Positions 25,901-34,070 of a stretch of DNA of 64,000 nt are shown here, in pieces. The position numbers and the translations under genes are program-made. Origin of the DNA: an uncultured bacterium (lineage in GTDB: Bacteria > Cyanobacteriota > Vampirovibrionia > Gastranaerophilales > Gastranaerophilaceae); assembly GCA_902777855.1 (NCBI GenBank), contig CACYVN010000004.1, forward strand, positions 1 through 64,000, in the 5' to 3' direction. The notes below the pieces were generated by a model that did no database searches, was not told the origin of the DNA, and saw only the letters and a list, made by a program, of their open reading frames with translations. Numbering within the stretch: the first letter of the stretch is position 1; each line of letters opens with the position of its first letter.

Positions 25901-26201
25901 TTCATCCCCTTTAATTATTCTTACATTTTACTCCCTAAATCGTATAATGCAAATTAAAACTTTCAGAGAAAAAGGACAAAAAGAAAGTCTCATCAATTTT
26001 GATAAGACTTATAAATATACATTTACCCCACACGCATGTTAACATGATAAAAATTCATTGTCAAGGGGGTTCTTTTACTTCATAACGCATACAAATTATT
26101 TTTAGTATGTAAATATATGTAACAATATATATAAAATATAGCAAATTTATATATATGTTTTTTTTTACATTAATGTACACACTTTAATAAGGAGACTGAT
26201 T
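25901..26201. other. Divergent intergenic region, lptB to the 107-aa gene
   Basis: About 300 AT-rich bases without a gene. A hairpin AAGTCT...AGACTT with an inner ATCA/TGAT (25985-26010) and the palindrome CATGTTAACATG (about 26035-26046) are seen. The segment before the 107-aa gene is nearly pure A/T, with AAGGAG at its end as the ribosome site. No promoter can be named with confidence. Confidence 0.4.
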
Positions 26202-26525
26202 ATGTATTTTTTGGATGGAGTAAGAGGTAATTCGGGAGTTTCCGGTCATACATCAGGGAAACCAGCAAAAAGAGCAGCAACACAGAAAAAACTGCCACCG
26301 GTTTTTTCAAGAGAAGCAAGAGAAATTGCAAAAGTTAAACAAGAGGTTAAATTTACAGCACCTGAAATAAAAAAAGATGATGATAATAATGCGTTATTAG
26401 AATTGAAAGGCTATGATGATAAAAGTACTGCTATCGGAGCATTTGATGTTCATGATCCGGAGGCTCAAGCCGAAATATTAAAAGCAAGAAGTATAATTCA
26501 TTGGGATAATAAAGACGATAATTAA
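26202..26525 (+). CDS. Hypothetical protein (107 aa)
   Basis: A soluble, probably disordered protein. The start is Gly/Ser/Lys-rich (GNSGVSGHTSGKPAKRAATQKK), the middle is charged, and the end (TAIGAFDVHDPEAQAEILKARSII) looks helical. A strong ribosome site (AAGGAG) and a good terminator mark it as an independent gene. It lies before the flagellar rod genes; a role in flagella is possible but unsupported. Confidence 0.65.
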   Translation: MYFLDGVRGNSGVSGHTSGKPAKRAATQKKLPPVFSREAREIAKVKQEVKFTAPEIKKDDDNNALLELKGYDDKSTAIGAFDVHDPEAQAEILKARSIIHWDNKDDN

Positions 26526-26542
26526 AAATAATAAAAACAGAC

Positions 26543-26578
26543 AAAAGCTCAACCGGAATCGGTTGGGCTTTTATTTGT
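26543..26578 (+). terminator. Rho-independent terminator of the 107-aa gene
   Basis: AAAAGCTCAACCG pairs with CGGTTGGGCTTTT around a GAAT loop, followed by ATTTGTTTT. Confidence 0.85.
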
Positions 26579-26683
26579 TTTGAATTATAACGTTGACTTT
26601 TGTTTTTTCTTCATTAAAACCATGCAAAACTCCTATAAACGGATGATTTTTCATTAATAACAATTAATAATCATGCAAAGTTA

Positions 26684-26691
26684 TCCGATAA
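26684..26691 (+). promoter_or_regulatory. Possible sigma-28-type -10 box before the rod genes
   Basis: TCCGATAA differs at one position from the sigma-28 -10 consensus GCCGATAA. The segment 11 bp upstream (TAATAATC) is a poor match to the TAAAGTTT -35 box. It lies 28 bp before the first rod gene. Confidence 0.25.
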
Positions 26692-26718
26692 TGGAAGTAG
26701 AAGAAGTAGAGGCAGATA

Positions 26719-27417
26719 ATGAAGATTAATGCAGGAATTTTTTACAACAACAGCGGGTTAACTAATTCAATCAGAGCTATGCACTTGCAGAGCGAACTGT
26801 TGGGGATTAGGAATGAGAATGTAGGCGGCTTTGATAAAGTAGGGTACCAGAGGAAAGAACCCGTTGTATCTTCCTTTACGGAATTTATGGGAGTAAATGC
26901 ACTTTCAACTACACTGGATGATAAAATCGGACGTATTTCGGTTTCCGATAATCCGCTTGATATTGCAATCGCAAATAAAGGATATTTTCAGATTGATACC
27001 GGCAACGGCATAAAATTAACGCGTGACGGGAGATTTAAAATAGGAAGCGATGGGAGTTTGCTTTCTTTAGAAGACGGTCAGGTATTATCCGATGCCGGTA
27101 TTCCGATTAAACTGCCGTTTATTCCGCAGAACTTAAGACACGTTAAAGTTGATATTAACGGGAAAATAAGTGTATTTAATGAAGAAACTCACGAGTTTAA
27201 AAAAGTCGGAAAGCTCGGGGTTGTCGATGCAAACGGACTTGTGGTAATGGAACCGAATATAAAACAGGGCTACAACGAATATTCAAACGTATCCTTGCAG
27301 GAAGAATTTATAAAAATGATGCCAATTATGAAAAATTTTGATGCAAACAGGCAAATGTATATGCTTCAGAATTCCGTTTTAGGCAAAGCAATATCTCAAC
27401 TCGGGTCGGCTTCATAG
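26719..27417 (+). CDS. Flagellar basal-body rod protein, FlgF/FlgG-like
   Basis: A 232-residue rod protein of the FlgE/F/G group. The N-terminal helix motif is SIRAMHLQSELLGIRNENVGGFDKVGYQR, replacing the usual Asn-rich NNLANANT. The core has NPLDIAIANKGYFQI, KLTRDGRFKIGSDGSLLS and GQVLSDAG, and the C-terminal helix is YNEYSNVSLQEEFIKMMPIMKNFDANRQMYMLQN. It is shorter than typical FlgG (about 260) and closer to FlgF in size. GAGG lies 7 bp before the ATG. First of four rod genes. Confidence 0.85.
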   Translation: MKINAGIFYNNSGLTNSIRAMHLQSELLGIRNENVGGFDKVGYQRKEPVVSSFTEFMGVNALSTTLDDKIGRISVSDNPLDIAIANKGYFQIDTGNGIKLTRDGRFKIGSDGSLLSLEDGQVLSDAGIPIKLPFIPQNLRHVKVDINGKISVFNEETHEFKKVGKLGVVDANGLVVMEPNIKQGYNEYSNVSLQEEFIKMMPIMKNFDANRQMYMLQNSVLGKAISQLGSAS

Positions 27418-27435
27418 TAAATAAGAGAGGTAAAA

Positions 27436-28152
27436 ATGTATAACTTTCAGGCAATAATTTCAAAAGGTACAAATAATGCACTCGTTCAGTTTGAGCGTTT
27501 CGGGATGCTTGCGCATAACCTGTCAAACGTGGATACAAACGGATATAAAAGACAGAGCTTCGAGCAAATTTTGAAAGAGGATGGCTATCTGACCGGCGCA
27601 ATCAGAAATGATTATAAACAAGGTTCAATAAGAGTAACAGAAAATCCTTATGATGTAGCAATTGATGGCCCCGGATATATCCCTGTTACATCTCCGTCAG
27701 GGGAAGTTCAATATACCCGTGACGGGGCATTCCGAACAGGCAAAGACGGTTATCTTATCACAAGCGACGGATGGCTTGTAGGTGACGGCATTAAAATTCC
27801 AGCCAATTGTCTAAAATTTGAAATAAAGAAAAACGGCGATGTAGTTTACTACAATTTCCACGGAGATGAAGCAAAGAAAATCGGTCATATTCCGCTTATC
27901 AGATTTGAAAATCCTGACGGGATGGAAAGAATGGATATGAACAGATTGAAACCGACTGAAGATTCAGGACAGGCATATATGGTAAAAGACCACGATTGTT
28001 TTAAACAAGCCTGCTTAGAGCGTGCAAACGTAAGCGTTTATGCCTCAGCAAACGAACTTCTAAGACTTAACGCATCAATGCTTGCAAGTATGCAAATCCT
28101 AAAAGCCGCAGACCAAATGTATAACAAGGCAATTAATATAAGAGAATCGTAA
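27436..28152 (+). CDS. Flagellar basal-body rod protein, FlgG/FlgF-like
   Basis: A 238-residue paralogue of the preceding rod protein. It keeps the canonical motif ERFGMLAHNLSNVDTNGYKRQSFEQIL at the start, then NPYDVAIDGPGYIPVTSPSGEVQYTRDGAFRTGKDGYLIT and a C-terminal helix ending LKAADQMYNKAI. These proteins stack to form the rod between the MS ring and the hook. GAGAGGTAAAA precedes the ATG. The more regular motif suggests this is the FlgG equivalent, but the two cannot be separated with certainty. Confidence 0.87.
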   Translation: MYNFQAIISKGTNNALVQFERFGMLAHNLSNVDTNGYKRQSFEQILKEDGYLTGAIRNDYKQGSIRVTENPYDVAIDGPGYIPVTSPSGEVQYTRDGAFRTGKDGYLITSDGWLVGDGIKIPANCLKFEIKKNGDVVYYNFHGDEAKKIGHIPLIRFENPDGMERMDMNRLKPTEDSGQAYMVKDHDCFKQACLERANVSVYASANELLRLNASMLASMQILKAADQMYNKAINIRES

Positions 28153-28169
28153 TAAATAAGAGGTAATAA

Positions 28170-28517
28170 ATGTATACACCACTTGACAGTATGGGCAGAG
28201 TTTCACTGATGATGGACTTAATCGCACAAAAACAACGTGCATTAGGTTCAAATATCGCGAACGTTGATACTCCGGGTTATATCAGGCAAGATATTGATTT
28301 TGGACAATATTTAAGCACTATGAACAGTCCGCTTGAAACAAAACTTTCTGAAAAACTCGGACCATCGGCTATTGCAACAGAAAGAGGAGAAGAACCTGTA
28401 AACAGTGCAAACGAATTGCTGAGAATACAGGAAAATGCAATTCTTTATTCTATGGCAACACGCAGAATGTCAAATATTATTACCGAAATGAAAACGGTAA
28501 TTAACGTCGGTAAATAA
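28170..28517 (+). CDS. flgB: Flagellar basal-body rod protein FlgB
   Basis: A 115-residue rod protein with the FlgB/FlgC N-terminal motif KQRALGSNIANVDTPGYIRQDIDF and the C-terminal ANELLRIQENAILYSMATRRMSNIITEMKTVIN. It is a little shorter than the usual 130 residues. FlgB is the most proximal rod component next to the MS ring. AGAGGTAATAA upstream. Followed directly by flgC, as in most flagellar clusters. Confidence 0.92.
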   Translation: MYTPLDSMGRVSLMMDLIAQKQRALGSNIANVDTPGYIRQDIDFGQYLSTMNSPLETKLSEKLGPSAIATERGEEPVNSANELLRIQENAILYSMATRRMSNIITEMKTVINVGK

Positions 28518-28546
28518 TAAATAAAATATGCAAAAAGGAGCATAAA

Positions 28547-28990
28547 ATGGGTATATTTGAATCAATCGACATCGGCGGAAACGCTCTCAGAGTACACGGT
28601 AAAAGAATTGATATTCACGCAAAGAATATCGCAAACCTTGATACGCCAAATTATGTACGTAAAATTCCTATTTTGAATGCGACTGACGATTTATCTTTTC
28701 ACGGGTTATTAAATACGATGAAAGAGGATGTTTTTGGAGTCGGTACATTGCCATATTTGCAGGGCGGAGTAAATTTCTCAGGTGTTGTAGAAGACCCGAC
28801 TCCGGGTCAAAAAATTTATCAGCCGGGGCATCCTGATGCAGATGAAAACGGTTACATAAGAACGTCAAACGTTAACGCAATGGTTGATATCGCGGATGCA
28901 CTAATGGCTCAAAGAGCGTATGAAGCAAACCTTGCGCTTGTAAACGTGACAAAATCCATGGCGCAAAAAGCCGTAGAAATCGGAAGATAG
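28547..28990 (+). CDS. flgC: Flagellar basal-body rod protein FlgC
   Basis: A 147-residue protein: GNALRVHGKRIDIHAKNIANLDTPNYVRK at the start, YQPGHPDADENGYIRTSNVN (the FlgC proline-rich signature), and the C-terminal MVDIADALMAQRAYEANLALVNVTKSMAQKAVEIG. AAAGGAGCATAAA before the ATG. Neither fliE nor fliF follows; the next gene is convergent, so the rest of the flagellum must be elsewhere. Confidence 0.95.
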   Translation: MGIFESIDIGGNALRVHGKRIDIHAKNIANLDTPNYVRKIPILNATDDLSFHGLLNTMKEDVFGVGTLPYLQGGVNFSGVVEDPTPGQKIYQPGHPDADENGYIRTSNVNAMVDIADALMAQRAYEANLALVNVTKSMAQKAVEIGR

Positions 28991-28992
28991 AT

Positions 28993-29460
28993 TTAGCCTT
29001 TCATTTTATTTATAATATTAGTTGTAGATTTACCTTCAACAAATGTTATAAATTCAACTTTTGTATTATTTTTACGCATAATATCCGCTTCCGGCAGGGT
29101 TTCCATTGTGTAATCAGCGCCTTTTGTATAAACATCGGGTTTTATTTGGTCTAAAAGCTGAGCGGGAGAATCTTCATCAAACATTACAACATAATCAACA
29201 CATGATAAAGCACAAAGAACTTCGGCTCTGTCGTTTTCATTATTTATAGGTCGACCCTCACCTTTAATACTTCTTACGGATTTATCGGAATTTAAAAGCA
29301 CGATAGAATAATCTGCAAAGGATTTTGTTTTTTGCAAATATCTTACATGCCCGACATGCAAAATATCAAAACACCCGTTTGTTGTGACAACCGTCTTTCC
29401 GCTTTTGTGTAATTTTTCTACAAATTCGGCAATATGCTCTCTTTTTATAACCTGACCCAT
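28993..29460 (-). CDS. rfaE2: D-glycero-beta-D-manno-heptose-1-phosphate adenylyltransferase (HldE C-domain type)
   Basis: A 155-residue nucleotidyltransferase with the HxGH motif in TNGCFDILHVGHVRYLQK, then VLLNSDKSVRSIKGEGRPINNENDRAEVLCAL and YTKGADYTMETLPEADI. It makes ADP-heptose for the LPS core. Here it is a free-standing enzyme without the kinase domain that E. coli HldE carries. CGAGGATAAAATT lies before the ATG, and TATAAT (minus strand, 29489-29484) gives a likely promoter. Confidence 0.92.
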   Translation of the reverse strand: MGQVIKREHIAEFVEKLHKSGKTVVTTNGCFDILHVGHVRYLQKTKSFADYSIVLLNSDKSVRSIKGEGRPINNENDRAEVLCALSCVDYVVMFDEDSPAQLLDQIKPDVYTKGADYTMETLPEADIMRKNNTKVEFITFVEGKSTTNIINKMKG

Positions 29461-29495
29461 AATTTTATCCTCGTTTCAAAATCATTATAGCATAA

Positions 29496-30914
29496 TTATT
29501 CGTATAATTTGCTTAAATCCAATTTTATTCTGTTTTCAACGGGCGAAATTTCATAAATTGTTTTTGCAAAGTTTTCTATATATGACTTATCTAATCTCTT
29601 ATTTTTTTGCTTTTTACTAACCTTTTCAAAAAATCCCTGTTTATACAGTTCAATCATTCTGTCAACATATTTCTGGCAATTTTTTCGAGTCTCAGGGTGC
29701 TTTCTTACCCATTCATCAAAATATATATTAGTCTTTTGTCTGTTAATTTCCTGACCGGAAAGCCCGTAATTTAAGAGCTTGCTCGGACCGCCGTTTTTCT
29801 TTGCTATGAGATGATCAATTGAACACATTCCGCTTAACAAAAGATTTGAGCCGATTTTATTATTACTTTGATCTGAAAATTTTACAATAAATGCAGATAC
29901 ATTATCTTTTGATGTCGGCAAACGCCAGGATGCTTCCGTAAATTCCTGTGCAAACTTTCTGTTTTTAAGCTTTCTTGTTATTTTTTTGAGTTCGTGAATA
30001 AACGATTTCCTTTCAAAATTTGCATAAGACGGGAAACCATGTACTTTTGCACTTGTAATATCAAGAAGTTTGATAATATCTTCATTATTTCTCAATGGGG
30101 ATATCTCGAAAATCTTTTTAAATTCGGCAAGATTTGTGGAATTTCGTTTTAATATTTCCGGCTGCATCTGCATCTCCAGCTTTTTTTTGATTTTTCTGCC
30201 GTATGCTCTTGAGCCTTTCGGTTCGTTATGAAAAATTTTATTTGCTACCGAAATCAGCCTTTGCATTGCATGTAATTCGTGAGGGTTATTCCTTATGAGC
30301 ATTTCAGCCCCAATTCTGCGCAATTTATACAAAAACTCACGTTCGCTGAAAGGCAATACAACAGGATCATTTAACAACCTCTTGTTTGTAATATTCATAA
30401 GTTCAGAAAATTCTTCATACAAATCTTTTGGCAAATCACATGCAAGACGTATAATTTCCTCAAAAACAGTTTGCTGAGCCCTCAGTAGTTTTTGTTTATG
30501 CTGAGGATATAATTTTTTAAAAGCTTCTGATAATGTAATATCAGGATGCTTTTTTGCAACTGCTTTAACAGAATTGAACGCTTCTCTATTTATTGGCATC
30601 ATTGTATTTTCATAATTAGACATTACTCTGACAACCTTGCCGAGAGGCTCACGGAAAAAATTGCTATTTTGCATTCTTTCAATAATTTTCGGATCTAAAA
30701 GCATAAGCCCCGTATACATATCAGGAACGCCATAAGCACTTAGTTTTTTTAATATATCCCCTCCGTTACTTACTCCCGAAAAAGATACAGTATCTCTGTC
30801 CAATACCGGTTTAAGCATCAGCGAATTTGGCACACAAGAAGAGTTATTCTCCCTTCTTTTAATAAGGTAAGGTTTATAATCCAAAACATTAAAATTTATA
30901 CTCGCAATATTCAC
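29496..30914 (-). CDS. Large helical protein with FSG motif and HNH-like C-terminal region
   Basis: A 472-residue protein with no signal peptide. The N-terminal 50 residues look disordered and end in DTVSFSG (FSG at 45-47), similar to the FTG motif of two other proteins in this window. A long Arg/Lys-rich helical region follows. Around 365-405 there is CSIDHLIAKKNGGPSKLLNY, then QEINRQKTNIYFDEW. The DH...GG...NY...NRxK spacing resembles an HNH nuclease site (beta-beta-metal fold). If so it could be a nuclease effector or toxin; no immunity-like partner is adjacent. The family is not otherwise recognised. Confidence 0.6.
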   Translation of the reverse strand: MNIASINFNVLDYKPYLIKRRENNSSCVPNSLMLKPVLDRDTVSFSGVSNGGDILKKLSAYGVPDMYTGLMLLDPKIIERMQNSNFFREPLGKVVRVMSNYENTMMPINREAFNSVKAVAKKHPDITLSEAFKKLYPQHKQKLLRAQQTVFEEIIRLACDLPKDLYEEFSELMNITNKRLLNDPVVLPFSEREFLYKLRRIGAEMLIRNNPHELHAMQRLISVANKIFHNEPKGSRAYGRKIKKKLEMQMQPEILKRNSTNLAEFKKIFEISPLRNNEDIIKLLDITSAKVHGFPSYANFERKSFIHELKKITRKLKNRKFAQEFTEASWRLPTSKDNVSAFIVKFSDQSNNKIGSNLLLSGMCSIDHLIAKKNGGPSKLLNYGLSGQEINRQKTNIYFDEWVRKHPETRKNCQKYVDRMIELYKQGFFEKVSKKQKNKRLDKSYIENFAKTIYEISPVENRIKLDLSKLYE

Positions 30915-30957
30915 TTCTTTTTAAAAATCCAAACAAAAAATATTTTGCGCAGAATAT

Positions 30958-32121
30958 TTAGGAATTATTAATTATCGCATCCGCACAAACAAACCCTGTT
31001 GACCAGCAGTTTTGCAGATTAAATCCGCCGCAAAATCCGTCGATATCGACTACTTCACCGCAAAAATACAGTCCCTTGTATTTCTTTGACTCCATAGTTT
31101 TTGAATTTATTTCATTCAGGTCTACTCCTCCGCAGGTAACAACTTCTCCATCAGGCACTTTTCCGGTAACAACCGCCTCAAAATCTGTCAGATTTTTATA
31201 AATCAAATCCCGCATTTTTCCGTCAATTTTATGGCATGGCAAATCAGGGTCAATATTTATAAAAATCAATAAAAATTGTGCAAAAGATTTTGGGACCAAT
31301 TGAGATAAAAGATTTTTTATTTCTTTATGCGGATTAGAATTTAATAACTTCTGAAAATCAAAATCGTTGGAGAATTTTAAATGAATTTTATACGGCATTT
31401 CTTTTCTTGCACAGACAGATGAAACAGTATAAATCAAAGGTCCAGAAAAACCTTTGTGAGTAAATAAAATATCCCCGTAAAAAGAGTTTTTCTCAATCTT
31501 AGCTTCTGCATTTTTAATACTTACACCTGCAAGCTGCGAAAAATCTTCTTTAGTTATAAGCCCTACAAGTGACGGTTGAGGAGGGATTATATTTAAGTCA
31601 AAAAAATTCAAAATCTCATAAGATGTATGTCCGCCTGTTGCGATTACAACATTATCAAAATAATAATCGCTCTTATTGGTTTTAACCTTATATTGCGGAC
31701 TGATTTTTAAAACTTCTTCATTTACAAACTTGCATTTTATTGATTTTAATAATTTTTCTCTCACGTCGGAAGATGAATTTGAAGTCGGAAAAATTCTGCC
31801 GTTATCCTGAGTGTATGTTTCAACACCTATTGATTTAAAAAATTGCAAAGTTTCATCTGTAGCAAATTTTGAAAATACGGAATACAAAAACTTTTTGCCT
31901 CTCGGATAGTTATGCGCAAGAGATTTAAAATTAAAATCGGCATGGGCAAGATTGCATCGACCTCCGCCGGTAGGCAAAAGAGTATGCAAAAACTTTCCCT
32001 TATCAAAAAGAGTCACATCAATCCCTGCATCCGATAAATACTTTGCACAGATACACCCTGAAGGACCTGCGCCTATTACCGCGACGGATTTATTAGAAAT
32101 CGAAGTCAACTCTTGTACCAT
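30958..32121 (-). CDS. HI0933/BaiN-family flavoprotein
   Basis: A 387-residue FAD-dependent protein. The Rossmann motif is VAVIGAGPSGCICAKYLSDAG followed by VTLFDKG. Family signatures are LPTGGGRCNLAH, YTQDNGRIFPTSNSSSDVREKLL, VVIATGGHTSY, LFTHKGFSGPLIYTVS, VVTCGGVDLNEINSKTMESKKYKGLYFCGEVVDIDGFCGGFNLQNCWSTG. Members are NAD(P)/FAD oxidoreductases of mostly unknown substrate; some reduce bile-acid intermediates. I chose ATG 32121 (MVQELTS), which overlaps folK by 29 bp, because residues before it do not belong to the fold. Confidence 0.88.
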   Translation of the reverse strand: MVQELTSISNKSVAVIGAGPSGCICAKYLSDAGIDVTLFDKGKFLHTLLPTGGGRCNLAHADFNFKSLAHNYPRGKKFLYSVFSKFATDETLQFFKSIGVETYTQDNGRIFPTSNSSSDVREKLLKSIKCKFVNEEVLKISPQYKVKTNKSDYYFDNVVIATGGHTSYEILNFFDLNIIPPQPSLVGLITKEDFSQLAGVSIKNAEAKIEKNSFYGDILFTHKGFSGPLIYTVSSVCARKEMPYKIHLKFSNDFDFQKLLNSNPHKEIKNLLSQLVPKSFAQFLLIFINIDPDLPCHKIDGKMRDLIYKNLTDFEAVVTGKVPDGEVVTCGGVDLNEINSKTMESKKYKGLYFCGEVVDIDGFCGGFNLQNCWSTGFVCADAIINNS

Positions 32122-32605
32122 ATAAAAAGACCATTTCAGGGTTTTCCAAATCTTCGTGCATCTGTGCAATAGTTTTGTGCAGAACAGGGTGTTCATAATC
32201 AGCATTCAGCTCAAGCATCGGTACAAGATTAAATGCTCTTAAATGAACATATTTATGCGGAATAACAAGATTTTCTTCGTTTATAATATCACTGTTATAA
32301 AACAAAATATCAATATCTATTGTTCTGTCCTCGTAATCGTTGCCTTGTTTATGTTCACGACCGAGTTTATGCTCAATTCCCTGGCAGACATTTAACAGTT
32401 CTTTGGGAGAATATTTTGTTTTGATTTCAACAACCGCATTCACAAACCAAGTTTCCGTTTTCATGTTCCACGGTTCAGTTTCGTAAAACGCAGAACTTCT
32501 GACAATAGAAATACCCCCGTCTAATCCGAGCAGACTTGCCGCCTGCTGAACAAAGCCGATACGGTCACCCTTATTTGAACCTAAACTTAAATACACTATT
32601 GCCAT
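32093..32605 (-). CDS. folK: 6-hydroxymethyl-7,8-dihydropterin pyrophosphokinase
   Basis: A 170-residue kinase of folate synthesis. Visible are YLSLGSNKGDR, SSAFYETEPWNMKTETWFVNAVVEI, IEHKLGREHKQGNDYEDRTIDIDILFY (the metal-binding Asp pair) and LVIPHKYVHLRAFNLVPMLEL. Length is typical. It overlaps the flavoprotein gene downstream. No folP or folB is in view. Confidence 0.95.
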   Translation of the reverse strand: MAIVYLSLGSNKGDRIGFVQQAASLLGLDGGISIVRSSAFYETEPWNMKTETWFVNAVVEIKTKYSPKELLNVCQGIEHKLGREHKQGNDYEDRTIDIDILFYNSDIINEENLVIPHKYVHLRAFNLVPMLELNADYEHPVLHKTIAQMHEDLENPEMVFLYGTRVDFDF

Positions 32606-32660
32606 AACGAAATTTTATAAATTTTTAAATAACATGTCAACATGTTCACTTTATTTGATG

Positions 32661-32666
32661 TATAAT
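32661..32666 (+). promoter_or_regulatory. TATAAT box 10 bp before waaA
   Basis: A perfect TATAAT ends 10 bp before the ATG at 32677. The predicted transcript would have at most a few leader bases, and no Shine-Dalgarno is visible. TCAACA at 32637-32642 is a weak -35 candidate (18-bp spacing). Confidence 0.45.
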
Positions 32667-32676
32667 TCAAAATGTT

Positions 32677-33978
32677 ATGACGATATATACAATTTTAATT
32701 ATATTATTAATACTCATTCTAATTTCAATTATTGATGTATTTTTCTTATACGGATTGGTTTCGACGGTAGTTTTTGTAATATGTTTGCCGTTTTATTTTA
32801 TTGTCCGTGTACTTAATAAAAAATTCTTATACGGATGGAAAGAGAAACTCGGATTTTTTAAAACCCCGAATCTTGGGGATAAAGTTATAATGTATCACGG
32901 AGTTTCGGTTGGGGAAGTCATTGCACTTGAAAACCTTATCAAAAAGACAAAAGAAGTTTTCCCTCAGTATAAAATCGTTGTCACAACCGGAACAAAAACA
33001 GGGCAGGAAATTGCCCGCAAAAAATATGCGCAGGTAGCTGATTTTATTACATATTTCCCGTTTGATATTACATATTGCGTAAACGTATTTTTAAATAAAG
33101 TCAGACCTAATGTCGTTTTAATCGCGGAAACAGAACTCTGGCCTATTTTTTCATCCTCATGCAAACGCAGAGGGATTCAGCTGTACTGCATAAACGGAAG
33201 AATGTCTGATTCGACATTTTCAATATATAAAAAATTCAGATTTTTCTTCAAATTCGTTCTTCAGAAATACACCAAAATTCTTACTCAGAGCGAAATTGAC
33301 ATGAATAAACTCCTTGCTATCGGCGCACCTAAAGAAAAAACTTCGGTTATGAAAAACCTGAAATTTGATATAAAAGCATCAAATGAAACTGTTGATTTGG
33401 GACAGGATGGTTTCAGGGTAATTATTGCAGGAAGCACCCACAAGGGAGAAGACGAAATAATTATTCCTATTTTCAAAGAAAAACACGAAAAATATCCTGA
33501 TACGAAACTGCTTTTGGTGTCCAGACATACCCAAAGAATACCGAATATTGTCGAACTGCTTGACAAAGCAGGTTTAAATTACGGTTATCGTTCAAAAGGG
33601 GATACATTTAAGAACTTCGATGTAATTCTTCTCGATACAATGGGAGAACTTGGCAAAATGTATTCAATATGCCATTTTGCATTTATAGGCGGGAGCTTTA
33701 ACAAAACAGGCGGGCACAATCCACTTGAAGCTACGGTTTATTCAAAACCGACAATAACAGGACCCTGTATTCACAATTTCAGAGATATTTACTGGCTTTT
33801 ATCCCGTTCGAATGCAGGAAAAATTGTTAAAAATCCGAAAGAATTATCGGAATATATTGAAAAATTATTATCGGATAACGAATTTTATCTTCAGGCATGC
33901 AAAGACTGCGAAACAATCTTCAACGACCAGCAAGGTGCGTTAGATATTGTTATCAACGAATTAAAAGAAATCTTATAA
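32677..33978 (+). CDS. waaA: 3-deoxy-D-manno-octulosonic acid (Kdo) transferase
   Basis: A 433-residue GT30 enzyme that adds Kdo to lipid A precursors at the cytoplasmic face. There is an N-terminal membrane anchor (about 3-45) and then YHGVSVGEVIALENLI, VVTTGTKTGQEIARKKY, YFPFDITYCVNVFL, LIAETELWPIF, CINGRMSDSTFSIYKKFRFFF, IIAGSTHKGEDEII, LLDTMGELGKMYSICHFAFIGGSFNKTGGHNPLEA. It shows the organism makes Kdo-containing LPS. Probably begins the envelope-polysaccharide region to 43.2 kb. Confidence 0.95.
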   Translation: MTIYTILIILLILILISIIDVFFLYGLVSTVVFVICLPFYFIVRVLNKKFLYGWKEKLGFFKTPNLGDKVIMYHGVSVGEVIALENLIKKTKEVFPQYKIVVTTGTKTGQEIARKKYAQVADFITYFPFDITYCVNVFLNKVRPNVVLIAETELWPIFSSSCKRRGIQLYCINGRMSDSTFSIYKKFRFFFKFVLQKYTKILTQSEIDMNKLLAIGAPKEKTSVMKNLKFDIKASNETVDLGQDGFRVIIAGSTHKGEDEIIIPIFKEKHEKYPDTKLLLVSRHTQRIPNIVELLDKAGLNYGYRSKGDTFKNFDVILLDTMGELGKMYSICHFAFIGGSFNKTGGHNPLEATVYSKPTITGPCIHNFRDIYWLLSRSNAGKIVKNPKELSEYIEKLLSDNEFYLQACKDCETIFNDQQGALDIVINELKEIL

Positions 33979-34038
33979 TTCTTTTGATAATTTTTGTAAC
34001 AACCTTAGATGTCAACTTATCGCCCTATATTGATATGA

Positions 34039-34044
34039 TATAAT
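34039..34044 (+). promoter_or_regulatory. TATAAT -10 box of the GH13-like gene
   Basis: TATAAT lies 26 bp before the ATG at 34071, leaving room for a leader with AGGGAG. The -35 is not clear. This contrasts with the leaderless arrangement at waaA. Confidence 0.45.
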
Positions 34045-34070
34045 TTTTATATGTTTATAGGGAGAAATTT

